Shown here: positions 1 through 6,078 of the stretch, piece after piece
Layout of the letters: each line of letters opens with the position of its first letter
Numbering within the stretch: the stretch's first letter is position 1
Notes under the pieces: model-generated
Seen by the model: only the letters and a program-made list of their open reading frames with translations
What the model was told of the DNA's origin: nothing
Databases searched by the model: none
Translations under genes and position numbers: made by a program
NCBI GenBank assembly: GCA_045591925.1
Contig: JAZNTW010000099.1
Span: 1 to 6,429 of the forward strand
DNA length: 6,429 nucleotides
Source: Firm-04 sp045591925
GTDB taxonomy: Bacteria > Bacillota > Clostridia > Oscillospirales > Ruminococcaceae
Direction: 5' to 3'

Positions 1-332
1 AGAACAAGGCGGTTTATCTGGAGTGGCAGTCTATCATTAATCCGAAGAAAAAGGAAAAATATTATGACAAGCACTACGGAGAAATTACGCTGTTTAAGAC
101 GGCGAAATCTTTTTATGACAACAATCTCAACGGTGCGAAGCTTACTCCGAAAGCGTGGCAGAGAGAATTGGACGAGTTGAAAAAATCCGCTGAGGTTGAC
201 CGTGCAAAAGTTGAGAAGCTGGGCGATGATGTTGCAGTTATGGAAACGCTGATTTACAATGTTCAGCGACTTACGAATTATGAGGAAAAACAGAATGAAA
301 TTCAGCGTAGGAGAACTGCTGAATTGGAATAA
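1..332 (+). CDS. C-terminal part of a relaxase/mobilization protein of a Tn4451-like element (5' end outside window)
   Basis: The reading frame is open from the window edge (first full codon at position 3) to a TAA at 330-332, giving 109 residues of a C terminus. The fragment has the motif NPKKKEKYYDKHYGEITLF, then KLTPKAWQRELDELKKSAE and a charged, probably helical tail ending RRRTAELE. From memory this pattern (NPKK..E.FY..H..EI.L...A, then PLKAW..E...L) is typical of the C-terminal end of relaxases on Firmicutes mobilizable elements, which nick oriT and pilot single-stranded DNA into the recipient. The catalytic tyrosine and HUH metal-binding motifs would lie upstream of the window and cannot be checked. 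The gene is followed after 56 bp by tnpW on the same strand, a usual neighbour in these elements. Assignment to relaxase is by remembered tail similarity and context; it could be another mobilization protein. Confidence 0.68.
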   Translation, partial: NKAVYLEWQSIINPKKKEKYYDKHYGEITLFKTAKSFYDNNLNGAKLTPKAWQRELDELKKSAEVDRAKVEKLGDDVAVMETLIYNVQRLTNYEEKQNEIQRRRTAELE

Positions 333-347
333 AACAAAGAAAGGAAG

Positions 348-371
348 ATGCTAAAATGTTTATTTTTATAG
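348..371 (+). other. Possible 7-codon leader ORF ending in the tnpW ribosome binding site
   Basis: ATG at 348 opens a tiny frame encoding MLKCLFL, ending with TAG at 369-371. The last base of the stop is the first base of the GGAAGGAGG that serves tnpW. A purine-rich AAAGGAAG at 340-347 directly abuts this ATG, too close for good initiation. The arrangement could couple translation to tnpW, but a frame this short arises easily by chance. Confidence 0.12.
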
Positions 372-388
372 GAAGGAGGCTCGCCTAT

Positions 389-538
389 ATGCAAAAGGAT
401 ATCACATCTGCAACCGAATACAAAATCGGTAATACGACATATATTGTGAACGTAAAGTTCGCACCCAATTGTAAAGAAAATATTTCCGACGTAGTGCGTC
501 GATTGATAGAGCGTGATATTAAGAAACAAGCGGCATAA
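389..538 (+). CDS. tnpW: TnpW-family small transposon-encoded protein
   Basis: A 49-residue protein starting MQKDITSATEYKIGNTTY and ending RLIERDIKKQAA. The core IGNTTYIVNVKF followed by a predicted helix DVVRRLIERDI matches what I know of the TnpW family, small proteins carried by Tn4451-type elements. Their molecular role is unsettled. I chose ATG 389 because AAGGAGG lies at 373-379, 9 bases upstream. An in-frame ATG at 356 would add 11 residues (MFIFIGRRLAY) and has a weaker AAAGGAAG at 340-347, so it stays possible. The protein is soluble and charged with no signal or membrane segment. It lies between the relaxase and the recombinase on the same strand, 56 bp after the first and 117 bp before the second. 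No own promoter is obvious, so it is probably read from the relaxase transcript. Confidence 0.75.
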   Translation: MQKDITSATEYKIGNTTYIVNVKFAPNCKENISDVVRRLIERDIKKQAA

Positions 539-585
539 CCGTTTCACGACTTTATGAAAAAACAAGATTTTATCACTTTAAATTA

Positions 586-614
586 TTGATATTTTACGGT
601 GGATGTGCTATAAT
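586..614 (+). promoter_or_regulatory. Sigma-A-type promoter of the recombinase gene
   Basis: A -35 TTGATA (586-591) and a perfect -10 TATAAT (609-614) are separated by 17 bp. The -10 is preceded by TG at 606-607, giving an extended -10 (TGCTATAAT). Transcription would start near 621, leaving a short leader of about 35 bases before the recombinase ATG. Five of six -35 bases, six of six -10 bases, the ideal spacer and the extended -10 together predict a strong constitutive promoter unless it is repressed. Confidence 0.82.
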
Positions 615-636
615 TATAGTACATTAGCCGCCGTAA
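594..636. promoter_or_regulatory. Candidate operator: inverted repeat spanning the recombinase promoter
   Basis: TTACGGTGG (594-602, in the -35/-10 spacer) is matched by CCGCCGTAA (628-636), an inverted repeat with 8 of 9 positions complementary and 25 bp between arms. Inside it, CTATAATTATAG (608-619) is a perfect 12-bp palindrome over the -10. A dimeric repressor binding either element would block the promoter. The symmetry is visible; the regulatory role is inference, and AT-rich palindromes over a TATAAT box arise easily. Confidence 0.35.
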
Positions 637-655
637 TTGTCGGAAAGGAATGGTT

Positions 656-2290
656 ATGTTTACAGACAAGATTACGGCTCTTTATTGTCGCTTGAGCAAC
701 GACGATGATTTACAGGGTGAGAGTAATTCAATCACCAATCAGAAAGCAATTTTGAAGAAATATGCTGATGAAAACGGACTCGGAAACACACAGTTTTATG
801 TTGATGACGGTTTCAGCGGAACAAATTTCAATCGACCTGATTTTATGAGAATGATTGAAGATGTAAAATTGGACAAGATAGGAACTATTATTACAAAGGA
901 CTTGTCACGTTTCGGCAGAGATTATCTTATGACGGGACAATATATTGAAATGATGCTTCCTGATTATGATGTTCGGTATATCGCTATAAATGACAATGTT
1001 GACACTCTGCGCAGCGAAAATGAAATGATGGTTTTCAAGAATGTTTTTAATGACTGGTACGCTCGTGACTGCTCAAAGAAGATTAAAGCAGTTTTCAAGG
1101 CGAAAGGTCAGTCGGGAAAGCCATTGACTTCAATGATACCATACGGTTACAAAAAGTCTGAAACAGACAAAAACGTATGGGAGATTGACGATGAAGTCGC
1201 CGAGGTAGTCCGCAGAATATTTCAGCTTTGCATTGACGGATATGGTCCGACGCAGATTGCGAAAATACTGACTGAGGAAAAAGTTCTCACTCCTACTGCT
1301 TACACAGAACTCAAAAAATCGGGAAACATTACTTGTGCAAAGCCTTATCGCTGGTCGCATAGAACAATTGGAGCTTTACTTGAAAAGCTCCAATATATTG
1401 GTCATACAGTGAATTTCAGAACAAAAACAAAATCTTATAAATCCAAGAAGCGGATTATCAATTCCAAAACAGATTGGCAAATCTTTGAAAATACGCACGA
1501 GGCAATAATTTCAAAGGAAGATTTTGATTTGGTACAGGAGCTACGCAAAAACAAGAGAAAGCTTCAGCATCAGGAGGAAGTAAATCCTTTTTCGGGAATG
1601 GTTTACTGTGCAGACTGTGGCAAGAAAATGTATCTCTGTCGTTCCAGAAGTCTTAATGCCGACCAAGAACATTTAAAATGTGCAACGTATTCAGCAGATA
1701 AAAATGATTGCTCCGCACATTTTATCAGAACTGTAGTGTTAGAACAGCTCGTGCTTAATTCAATCAACAAGGTTACAACGGCGGTCAGGGAAAATGAATC
1801 CGATTTTGTGGAAGCGGCGATGCAGAATTCAAAGGAACAGCAATCTGCAGAGCTGAAAGCAGCAAAGAAAAAGCTTGCCCAATCGGAAAAGCGAATTGCC
1901 GAACTGGACAAGCTGTTTACAAGGCTATATGAGGATAATGTATCGGGTAAAATTTCAGATGAACGTTTCAAAACAATGTCGGAGAGCTACGAAAAGGAAC
2001 AGCGTGAACTTCGTCTGATTGTTTCGGAACTCTCTGTTTTCGTCGAAGAAAGAGAGCAAAAGGCTACCGACACAGCACAGTTTATTGCGGTTGTCAGAAA
2101 GTATTCGGAAATCAAAAAGCTCACACCCGAAATCATGCACGAATTCATTGAAAAGATTGTCGTACACGCACCTGACAAGTCAAGCGGTCACAGGACACAG
2201 CGAATTGATATTTATTTCAGATTCAATGTTCTGGCGGCAACAGTTACCGCTGACAGTATGGTTTACGACAAAAAGAGAAAGGCTGCGTAG
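656..2290 (+). CDS. tnpX: Large serine recombinase, TnpX type (integration/excision of the element)
   Basis: A 544-residue site-specific recombinase. The N-terminal resolvase domain (about 5-150) has ALYCRLS with the probable catalytic Ser14 and Arg12, DDGFSGTNFNRPDF (50-63) and DLSRFGRD (82-89) with conserved Arg85 and Arg88. A recombinase domain follows (about 160-270), then a zinc ribbon with Cys318, Cys321, Cys342 and Cys352, a coiled coil rich in Glu/Lys/Ala (about 390-470), and a C-terminal segment LTPEIMHEFIEKIVVHAP plus RIDIYFRF typical of this family (DUF4368-like). Such enzymes cut and exchange attP/attB through a serine-linked intermediate to excise or integrate the element. I prefer ATG 656 because AAGGA (645-649) is 6 bases upstream; ATG 650 would abut the ribosome binding site. 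The frame is intact with all key residues, so the enzyme is probably functional. The stop codon lies within a hairpin. tnpX is used by analogy with Tn4451. Confidence 0.9.
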   Translation: MFTDKITALYCRLSNDDDLQGESNSITNQKAILKKYADENGLGNTQFYVDDGFSGTNFNRPDFMRMIEDVKLDKIGTIITKDLSRFGRDYLMTGQYIEMMLPDYDVRYIAINDNVDTLRSENEMMVFKNVFNDWYARDCSKKIKAVFKAKGQSGKPLTSMIPYGYKKSETDKNVWEIDDEVAEVVRRIFQLCIDGYGPTQIAKILTEEKVLTPTAYTELKKSGNITCAKPYRWSHRTIGALLEKLQYIGHTVNFRTKTKSYKSKKRIINSKTDWQIFENTHEAIISKEDFDLVQELRKNKRKLQHQEEVNPFSGMVYCADCGKKMYLCRSRSLNADQEHLKCATYSADKNDCSAHFIRTVVLEQLVLNSINKVTTAVRENESDFVEAAMQNSKEQQSAELKAAKKKLAQSEKRIAELDKLFTRLYEDNVSGKISDERFKTMSESYEKEQRELRLIVSELSVFVEEREQKATDTAQFIAVVRKYSEIKKLTPEIMHEFIEKIVVHAPDKSSGHRTQRIDIYFRFNVLAATVTADSMVYDKKRKAA

Positions 2291-2310
2291 CTCTTTGCTA
2301 CGCAACCTTT
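2278..2310. terminator. Hairpin at the recombinase stop codon, terminator-like, probably best in the leftward direction
   Basis: TGCGTAGC (2284-2291) and GCTACGCA (2297-2304) form a perfect 8-bp stem with loop TCTTT. Beyond one mismatch, AAAGG (2278-2282) pairs with CCTTT (2306-2310). The recombinase TAG stop (2288-2290) is inside the 5' arm. On the plus strand the stem is followed by only a short T tract. Read leftward it is followed by CCTTTCTCTTTTTG, a much better intrinsic terminator. It could end tnpX transcription and also shield the element from clpB read-through. Confidence 0.6.
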
Positions 2311-2463
2311 CGGTACATATTAAATACTTCTGTACGGGTAGTGCCCTTTCGCAGACTCCGTTTTCTTATTATAAACTAGGAAAATCCATAATTTCCACTG
2401 CGACAAATCGCACGCAGTTACGCCCCATAGCATAAAATTAACGGGTCTTCGGAGATACCTTAT
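2311..2463. other. Intergenic region that must hold the right end (att junction) of the mobile element
   Basis: This stretch separates the AT-rich tnpX gene from the GC-rich clpB gene, tail to tail. It has no gene. Large serine recombinase elements commonly end shortly after the recombinase gene, so the element/chromosome junction should be here. It contains several small inverted repeats of the kind found in att sites: GTACA/TGTAC (2313-2317 and 2331-2335), GGAAA/TTTCC (2379-2383 and 2392-2396, with an extra T-A pair inside) and ACTGCG/CGCAGT (2397-2402 and 2413-2418). The crossover dinucleotide cannot be fixed without the left end or an empty site. Confidence 0.5.
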
Positions 2464-5055
2464 TCACCCACACACAAAATTGCCGTTTTGGAAATCGACA
2501 GTGAGGACGCTGCCCTGCGCCACCGGAGCAGACAGCAGCCGTTTTGCAAGAAGCGTCTCAACTTTCCGCTGCATCAGGCGTTTCAGCGGTCTTGCGCCAA
2601 AATTCGGGTCATAGCCCTGCTCGATCACCGCCTCCTTTGCCGCCTCCGTCAGCTCCACACGAATCTGCTGTGCCGCGAGCCGCTTTTGCAGATTCGCAAT
2701 CAACAGCTCCACGATTCCACCGATTTCCTGCTTGGTCAGCGGCTTGTAAAGAATCATTTCGTCGAGTCTGTTCAGGAACTCCGGACGGAATCTCTGCCGC
2801 AGCAGCGCATCGGTTTGCCGCTTTGCCTCCTCGGAAATCGTGCCGTCAGCCTGAATGCCTGCAAGCAGCGCGTCCGCGCCGAGGTTCGAGGTGAGAATCA
2901 GGATCGTGTTCTTGAAATCGACCGTTCTGCCCTGCGAATCGGTGATTCTGCCGTCGTCGAGCACCTGCAAGAGCAGATTAAACACATCCGGATGCGCCTT
3001 TTCGATTTCATCGAGCAGCACCACGCTGTATGGCTTGCGGCGAACCGCCTCGGTCAGCTGACCGCCCTCCTCGTAGCCGACATATCCGGGAGGCGCGCCA
3101 ATCAGTCTGCTCACGCTGAATTTCTCCATATATTCGGACATATCAATGCGAATGAGATTGCGTTCATCGTCAAAGAGCGATTCTGCGAGTGTTTTCGCAA
3201 GCTCGGTCTTGCCAACGCCGGTCGGGCCAAGGAACAGGAATGAACCAATCGGACGATTCGGATCCTGAATGCCGGCACGTGAGCGCAAAATCGCCTCGCT
3301 GACCTTTTCGACCGCCTCATCCTGCCCAATCACGCGCCGATGCAGCGTGTCCTCCAGATGGAGTAGCTTTTCACGGTCACCCTCCATCAGCTTCGTCACC
3401 GGAATCCCCGTCCAGCGCGCTACGATCCGCGCAATTTCATCCTCCGTCACCGCGTCACGCAGCAGCTTTGCCGCGCCGTTTTGTGCAGCAGACTCTGCTT
3501 CGGTGAGTTTTTTCTGCAATTCGGGCAGCTTGCCGTATTTCAGTTCTGCCGCCAAATTCAGATCATATTGCCGTTCTGCGGTTTCGATTTCGGCTTTGAG
3601 CTGTTCAAGCTGGGCGCGCAGCTCCTGCAAGTTGCTGATGCCGCCCTTTTCGTTCTCCCACTGCGCTTTCATCTGCGCAAAGCTATCGCGGCAGTCGGCA
3701 AGCTCTCTCTGCAATTCGGCAAGATGTGCGCCGGATACGGAATCCGTTTCCTTTTTGAGTGCCGCCTCTTCAATTTCAAGCTGCATGATTTTTCGCGAAA
3801 TTTCGTCCATTTCAGTTGGCATCGAATCCATTTCCGTCCGAATCATCGCGCAAGCCTCGTCCACAAGGTCGATCGCCTTATCCGGCAGAAACCGGTCGGA
3901 GATATAGCGATTGGAGAGCGTTGCCGCCGCGATCAAAGCCGCGTCGTGAATCTTCACGCCGTGGTAGACCTCGTAGCGCTCCTTGAGTCCGCGCAGAATC
4001 GAAATCGTGTCCTCGACAGTCGGCTCACCGACCTGTACCGGCTGAAAACGGCGTTCGAGTGCCGCATCTTTTTCAATGTATTTACGATATTCGTCGAGGG
4101 TTGTCGCACCGATACAGTGCAGCTCACCGCGCGCGAGCATCGGCTTCAGCAGATTGCCGGCGTCCATCGCGCCATCGGTCTTGCCGGCACCGACAATCGT
4201 ATGCAGCTCATCAATAAATAGGAGAATCTTGCCCTCAGATTTTTTGACCTCCTGCAAGACCGCCTTTAGTCGCTCCTCAAATTCACCGCGGTATTTCGCA
4301 CCGGCAACGAGTGCGCCCAAATCGAGCGAAAAAACCGTGCGGTCGCGCAGAGAATCCGGAACGTCACCGCGTGCAATGCGCTGTGCAAGCCCCTCGGCAA
4401 TCGCGGTTTTGCCAACGCCGGGTTCGCCGATCAGCACCGGGTTATTTTTGGTTTTTCTTGACAGAATTCGGATGACATTGCGGATTTCGGCGTCTCTGCC
4501 GATGACCGGATCCAGCTGATGCTTCTTGGCACGCTCGGTCAAATCCTGTCCGTATTTTTTGAGCACATCGTAGGTCGCTTCTGGTGTTTCGTTCGTAACA
4601 CGCGTATTTCCGCGGATTTCCTTGAGCGCATTCAGCACCTTGGGTTCATTGAGAGAAAATTGCCGGAATAGTTTTTTTAGCGTAGAATCGTTGCTTTTGA
4701 GCATCGCAAGAAACAAGTGTTCAACAGAAATATATTCATCCTGCATCTGCTGCGCAATCAGCTCCGCCTGATGATAGAGCTGCTCGGTTTCGTTGGAAAT
4801 GTAGACCATGCCTGCCTGTCTACCGCTTCCGGTCACATGAGGCAGCGCGGCAACCTCGCGCTGAACCGCATTCGCAAAGTCCCCTGCGCGGAAGCCGATT
4901 CGCTGTAACAGCTGCGGAATCAGTCCATCCGGCTGCTGTACGAGCGCGGTCAGGATATGCACCGGCTCAACGGCATTGTTCTGATATTCGGTGCAGAGCG
5001 ACTGCGCATTCTGCATGGCTTCGAGTGTTTTTTGTGTCATTTTGTTCGCATTCAT
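2464..5055 (-). CDS. clpB: ATP-dependent chaperone/disaggregase ClpB
   Basis: A complete 863-residue ClpB (Hsp104 family), close to the usual ~857. This cytosolic hexamer extracts polypeptides from aggregates together with DnaK. Visible in order: Clp N domain (about 1-150), AAA1 with Walker A GEPGVGKT (210-217) and Walker B FIDELHT (Glu283), arginine-finger region ALERRFQPV, a full coiled-coil M domain (about 405-525, from MDSMPTEMDEISRKI), AAA2 with Walker A GPTGVGKT (610-617) and LLDEIEKAHPDVFN (Glu683), RPEFLNRLDE (Arg763) and a D2-small domain. The long M domain separates it from ClpC and ClpA. GPPGYVGYEEGG is the AAA2 pore loop. I chose ATG 5055 because AAGGAGG (5069-5063) is 7 bases upstream; GTG 5058 would be too close. 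All catalytic residues are present. It lies 102 bp downstream of the ribbon-helix-helix gene on the same strand. No CIRCE or CtsR box is seen upstream. Confidence 0.97.
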   Translation of the reverse strand: MNANKMTQKTLEAMQNAQSLCTEYQNNAVEPVHILTALVQQPDGLIPQLLQRIGFRAGDFANAVQREVAALPHVTGSGRQAGMVYISNETEQLYHQAELIAQQMQDEYISVEHLFLAMLKSNDSTLKKLFRQFSLNEPKVLNALKEIRGNTRVTNETPEATYDVLKKYGQDLTERAKKHQLDPVIGRDAEIRNVIRILSRKTKNNPVLIGEPGVGKTAIAEGLAQRIARGDVPDSLRDRTVFSLDLGALVAGAKYRGEFEERLKAVLQEVKKSEGKILLFIDELHTIVGAGKTDGAMDAGNLLKPMLARGELHCIGATTLDEYRKYIEKDAALERRFQPVQVGEPTVEDTISILRGLKERYEVYHGVKIHDAALIAAATLSNRYISDRFLPDKAIDLVDEACAMIRTEMDSMPTEMDEISRKIMQLEIEEAALKKETDSVSGAHLAELQRELADCRDSFAQMKAQWENEKGGISNLQELRAQLEQLKAEIETAERQYDLNLAAELKYGKLPELQKKLTEAESAAQNGAAKLLRDAVTEDEIARIVARWTGIPVTKLMEGDREKLLHLEDTLHRRVIGQDEAVEKVSEAILRSRAGIQDPNRPIGSFLFLGPTGVGKTELAKTLAESLFDDERNLIRIDMSEYMEKFSVSRLIGAPPGYVGYEEGGQLTEAVRRKPYSVVLLDEIEKAHPDVFNLLLQVLDDGRITDSQGRTVDFKNTILILTSNLGADALLAGIQADGTISEEAKRQTDALLRQRFRPEFLNRLDEMILYKPLTKQEIGGIVELLIANLQKRLAAQQIRVELTEAAKEAVIEQGYDPNFGARPLKRLMQRKVETLLAKRLLSAPVAQGSVLTVDFQNGNFVCG

Positions 5056-5092
5056 CACGATACCTCCTTGGTGTAATCAGGTAAGTTCCGGC

Positions 5093-5126
5093 AAAAATAA
5101 GGTTGCGCCAAACAGTGCCGCAAGCC
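5093..5126 (-). terminator. Candidate terminator/attenuator between the RHH gene and clpB
   Basis: Read on the minus strand, GG-C-TTGCG (5126-5119) pairs with CGCAA-CC (5107-5101) to give a 7-bp stem with one bulged C and an 11-nt loop, followed at once by TTATTTTT (5100-5093). This is the layout of an intrinsic terminator, though the stem is modest. It sits 24 bases before the clpB ribosome binding site. It could separate the two transcripts or attenuate read-through into clpB. If it works well, clpB needs a promoter of its own, and I could not find a convincing one. Confidence 0.35.
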
Positions 5127-5157
5127 GTCCGACGTTTTGTTTGAGCAAATTTTTTCC

Positions 5158-5778
5158 TTATTTTGTAAAATATTGCTGTACTGCGTCTGCCGCGGCATTG
5201 TGGTCGGGCAGGGCGGCAAAATAGGCTTTGAGCGCCGCGTCCACACGCTTGATATATTGTCCGATCGCCGCACCGATTTCCTGTGCGGTGGCAGATTGTG
5301 CCGCGCGAATCCCGATGCGCCGATTCCAGCAGCCCGATTCGACCTGCGCATCCTCCGGCTGACAGAAGCCGCAGGCGCATTCCAGCCGCGACCAGAGCGT
5401 GAAAAATCGCTCCGCTTCGTCGAGCAGCGATTGATTTTGGGTGCGGAACGAGGCGTGGATGACGCCGACTGCGCGCTCCGGCTGACGGGACAGCTCGACG
5501 CGATAGCGGATGGTCGGCTTGTAACGGTAGCGCAGTGGGCTGCGGATAGTCAGCAGACCGTCTGTTGCCTGCTCCTGAAGCTGAAACAGACCGGTCATTT
5601 GCTCCGAGAGCGTTTGCAGGATGTCTGCCATGCGGCGTTCGGGCGTGACGTAGCCGACGGCTTCTGCGAGAAGCTGATTGATGAGATTGGAACGGCTAGT
5701 GCCGCGCGCGTAAGCCATGCGGTCAACCGCCTCGACAACGTCCTCCGACAGCACCAGACTGTAAACGGCTTTCTTCAA
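5158..5778 (-). CDS. Ribbon-helix-helix (CopG/Arc-like) DNA-binding protein with a C-terminal cysteine cluster, unknown family
   Basis: A 206-residue protein. Residues 1-43 fit a ribbon-helix-helix domain: strand KKAVYSLVL, helix A SEDVVEAVDRMAYARG, turn TSRS, helix B NLINQLLAEAVGY. A helical linker follows (about 46-75), then a segment SPLRYRYKPTIRYRVEL (80-96) that looks beta-rich, and a C-terminal helix region. Cys134, Cys136, Cys139 and Cys150 form CxCx2Cx10C, which could bind a metal or act as a thiol switch. No membrane segment or signal. The start is TTG 5778, chosen because GGAGG (5789-5785) is 6 bases upstream and the RHH strand begins at once; the first internal ATG (codon 21) would cut the domain. 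Its promoter carries phased repeats suggesting autoregulation. It is followed by clpB after 102 bp, so it may regulate or sense conditions relevant to ClpB. I do not recognise the C-terminal domain; function is inferred only from the RHH fold. Confidence 0.78.
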   Translation of the reverse strand: MKKAVYSLVLSEDVVEAVDRMAYARGTSRSNLINQLLAEAVGYVTPERRMADILQTLSEQMTGLFQLQEQATDGLLTIRSPLRYRYKPTIRYRVELSRQPERAVGVIHASFRTQNQSLLDEAERFFTLWSRLECACGFCQPEDAQVESGCWNRRIGIRAAQSATAQEIGAAIGQYIKRVDAALKAYFAALPDHNAAADAVQQYFTK

Positions 5779-5810
5779 GGACTCCCTCCCCTTTCAATGG
5801 TCTTTAATAA

Positions 5811-5849
5811 TATTATACTCGTATTATAGAATTTGTCAAGCCTATTATA
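5811..5849. promoter_or_regulatory. Candidate operator: three helically phased TATTATA heptamers over the RHH promoter
   Basis: TATTATA occurs at 5811-5817, 5822-5828 and 5843-5849, with starts 11 and 21 bp apart, about one and two helical turns, so all three face the same side of DNA. The first covers the -10, the second lies in the spacer and the third is upstream of the -35. The first two also form an imperfect palindrome TATTATACTCGTATTATA (7 of 8 arm positions complementary). RHH proteins often bind short tandem or inverted repeats at their own promoters, so autorepression is a natural reading. AT-rich promoters can show such words by chance. Confidence 0.45.
5812..5839 (-). promoter_or_regulatory. 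Sigma-A-type promoter of the RHH gene (and perhaps of clpB)
   Basis: On the minus strand, a perfect TTGACA (5839-5834) and a perfect TATAAT (5817-5812) are 16 bp apart. The start of transcription would fall near 5805, with the GGGGAGGGAG ribosome binding site at 5791-5782 and the TTG start at 5778. Both hexamers are consensus, predicting strong transcription if not repressed. Confidence 0.85.
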
Positions 5850-5854
5850 TAATC

Positions 5855-5882
5855 TTTCACACAAGTTTCACATTTTGATGTG
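5855..5882. promoter_or_regulatory. Candidate upstream binding site: TTTCACA direct repeat and a CACAT/ATGTG inverted repeat
   Basis: TTTCACA occurs at 5855-5861 and 5866-5872, starts 11 bp apart; on the minus strand this reads TGTGAAA-N4-TGTGAAA, 15 to 32 bp upstream of the -35 of the RHH gene. Overlapping it, CACAT (5869-5873) and ATGTG (5878-5882) form a short inverted repeat. Position and phasing would suit an activator or a second regulator; no known box is matched. Confidence 0.3.
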
Positions 5883-6060
5883 TCTCCGACGGATTGATAA
5901 TGGGGCTACCGCGCACGCTGCGCAGTGAGTTTGCATAGTAAACTCAACCAAACCCTCGCTGGGGACTCGTCTCCAGACCCCGTACAGTGTCCGTGTTTTT
6001 TGTATTTATATTTGATTTCGCGCTTCGCGCGACGAAGGGGCTGCGCCCCCTCGACCCCCA
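5883..6060. other. Non-coding hairpin-rich stretch (four successive stem-loops)
   Basis: No convincing gene. Four compact inverted repeats follow each other: TGAGTTT/AAACTCA (5926-5932, 5940-5946), CTGGGGA/TCTCCAG (5959-5965, 5970-5976, one G-T pair), TCGCGC-TTC-GCGCGA (6018-6032) and CGAAGGGGC-TGC-GCCCCCTCG (6033-6053, one mismatch). A T6 run at 5996-6001 lies too far from the second stem for a classical terminator. The last two resemble GC-rich hairpins common between genes in Clostridia genomes. Confidence 0.5.
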
Positions 6061-6078
6061 GATGTGCTGCACTCGCAT

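Noticed and set aside
302..565. Minus-strand 87-codon open frame over tnpW
   Set aside because: Antisense to tnpW and the relaxase end; no initiation signal, and the product is a Phe/Cys/Leu-rich shadow.
2361..2385. Leftward promoter around TTTATAATAAG downstream of clpB
   Set aside because: A TATAAT-like word is present on the minus strand, but no acceptable -35 lies 16-18 bp upstream and no gene follows in that direction.
2488..3243. Long plus-strand open frame (251 codons) opposite clpB
   Set aside because: It lies wholly antisense to the strongly supported clpB AAA2 region, has no ribosome binding site and its low-complexity Arg/Leu/Gln-rich product looks like a frame shadow of GC-biased coding DNA.
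3269..4519. Three plus-strand open frames opposite the middle of clpB
   Set aside because: Ser- and Cys-rich translations are typical antisense shadows of the coiled-coil and AAA1 coding sequence; no initiation signals.
5137..5829. Plus-strand 230-codon open frame opposite the RHH gene
   Set aside because: Antisense to a gene with its own consensus promoter, ribosome binding site and recognisable RHH domain; the plus frame has no comparable signals and runs through the promoter.
5856..5882. CRP-type or CtsR-type operator
   Set aside because: TGTGAAA copies are direct, not TGTGA-N6-TCACA, and they do not match the GGTCAAA heptads of CtsR.
5959..6001. Intrinsic terminator from the CTGGGGA/TCTCCAG stem and T6 run
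   Set aside because: The T run begins 19 bases after the stem, too far for an intrinsic terminator, and no gene ends just upstream.
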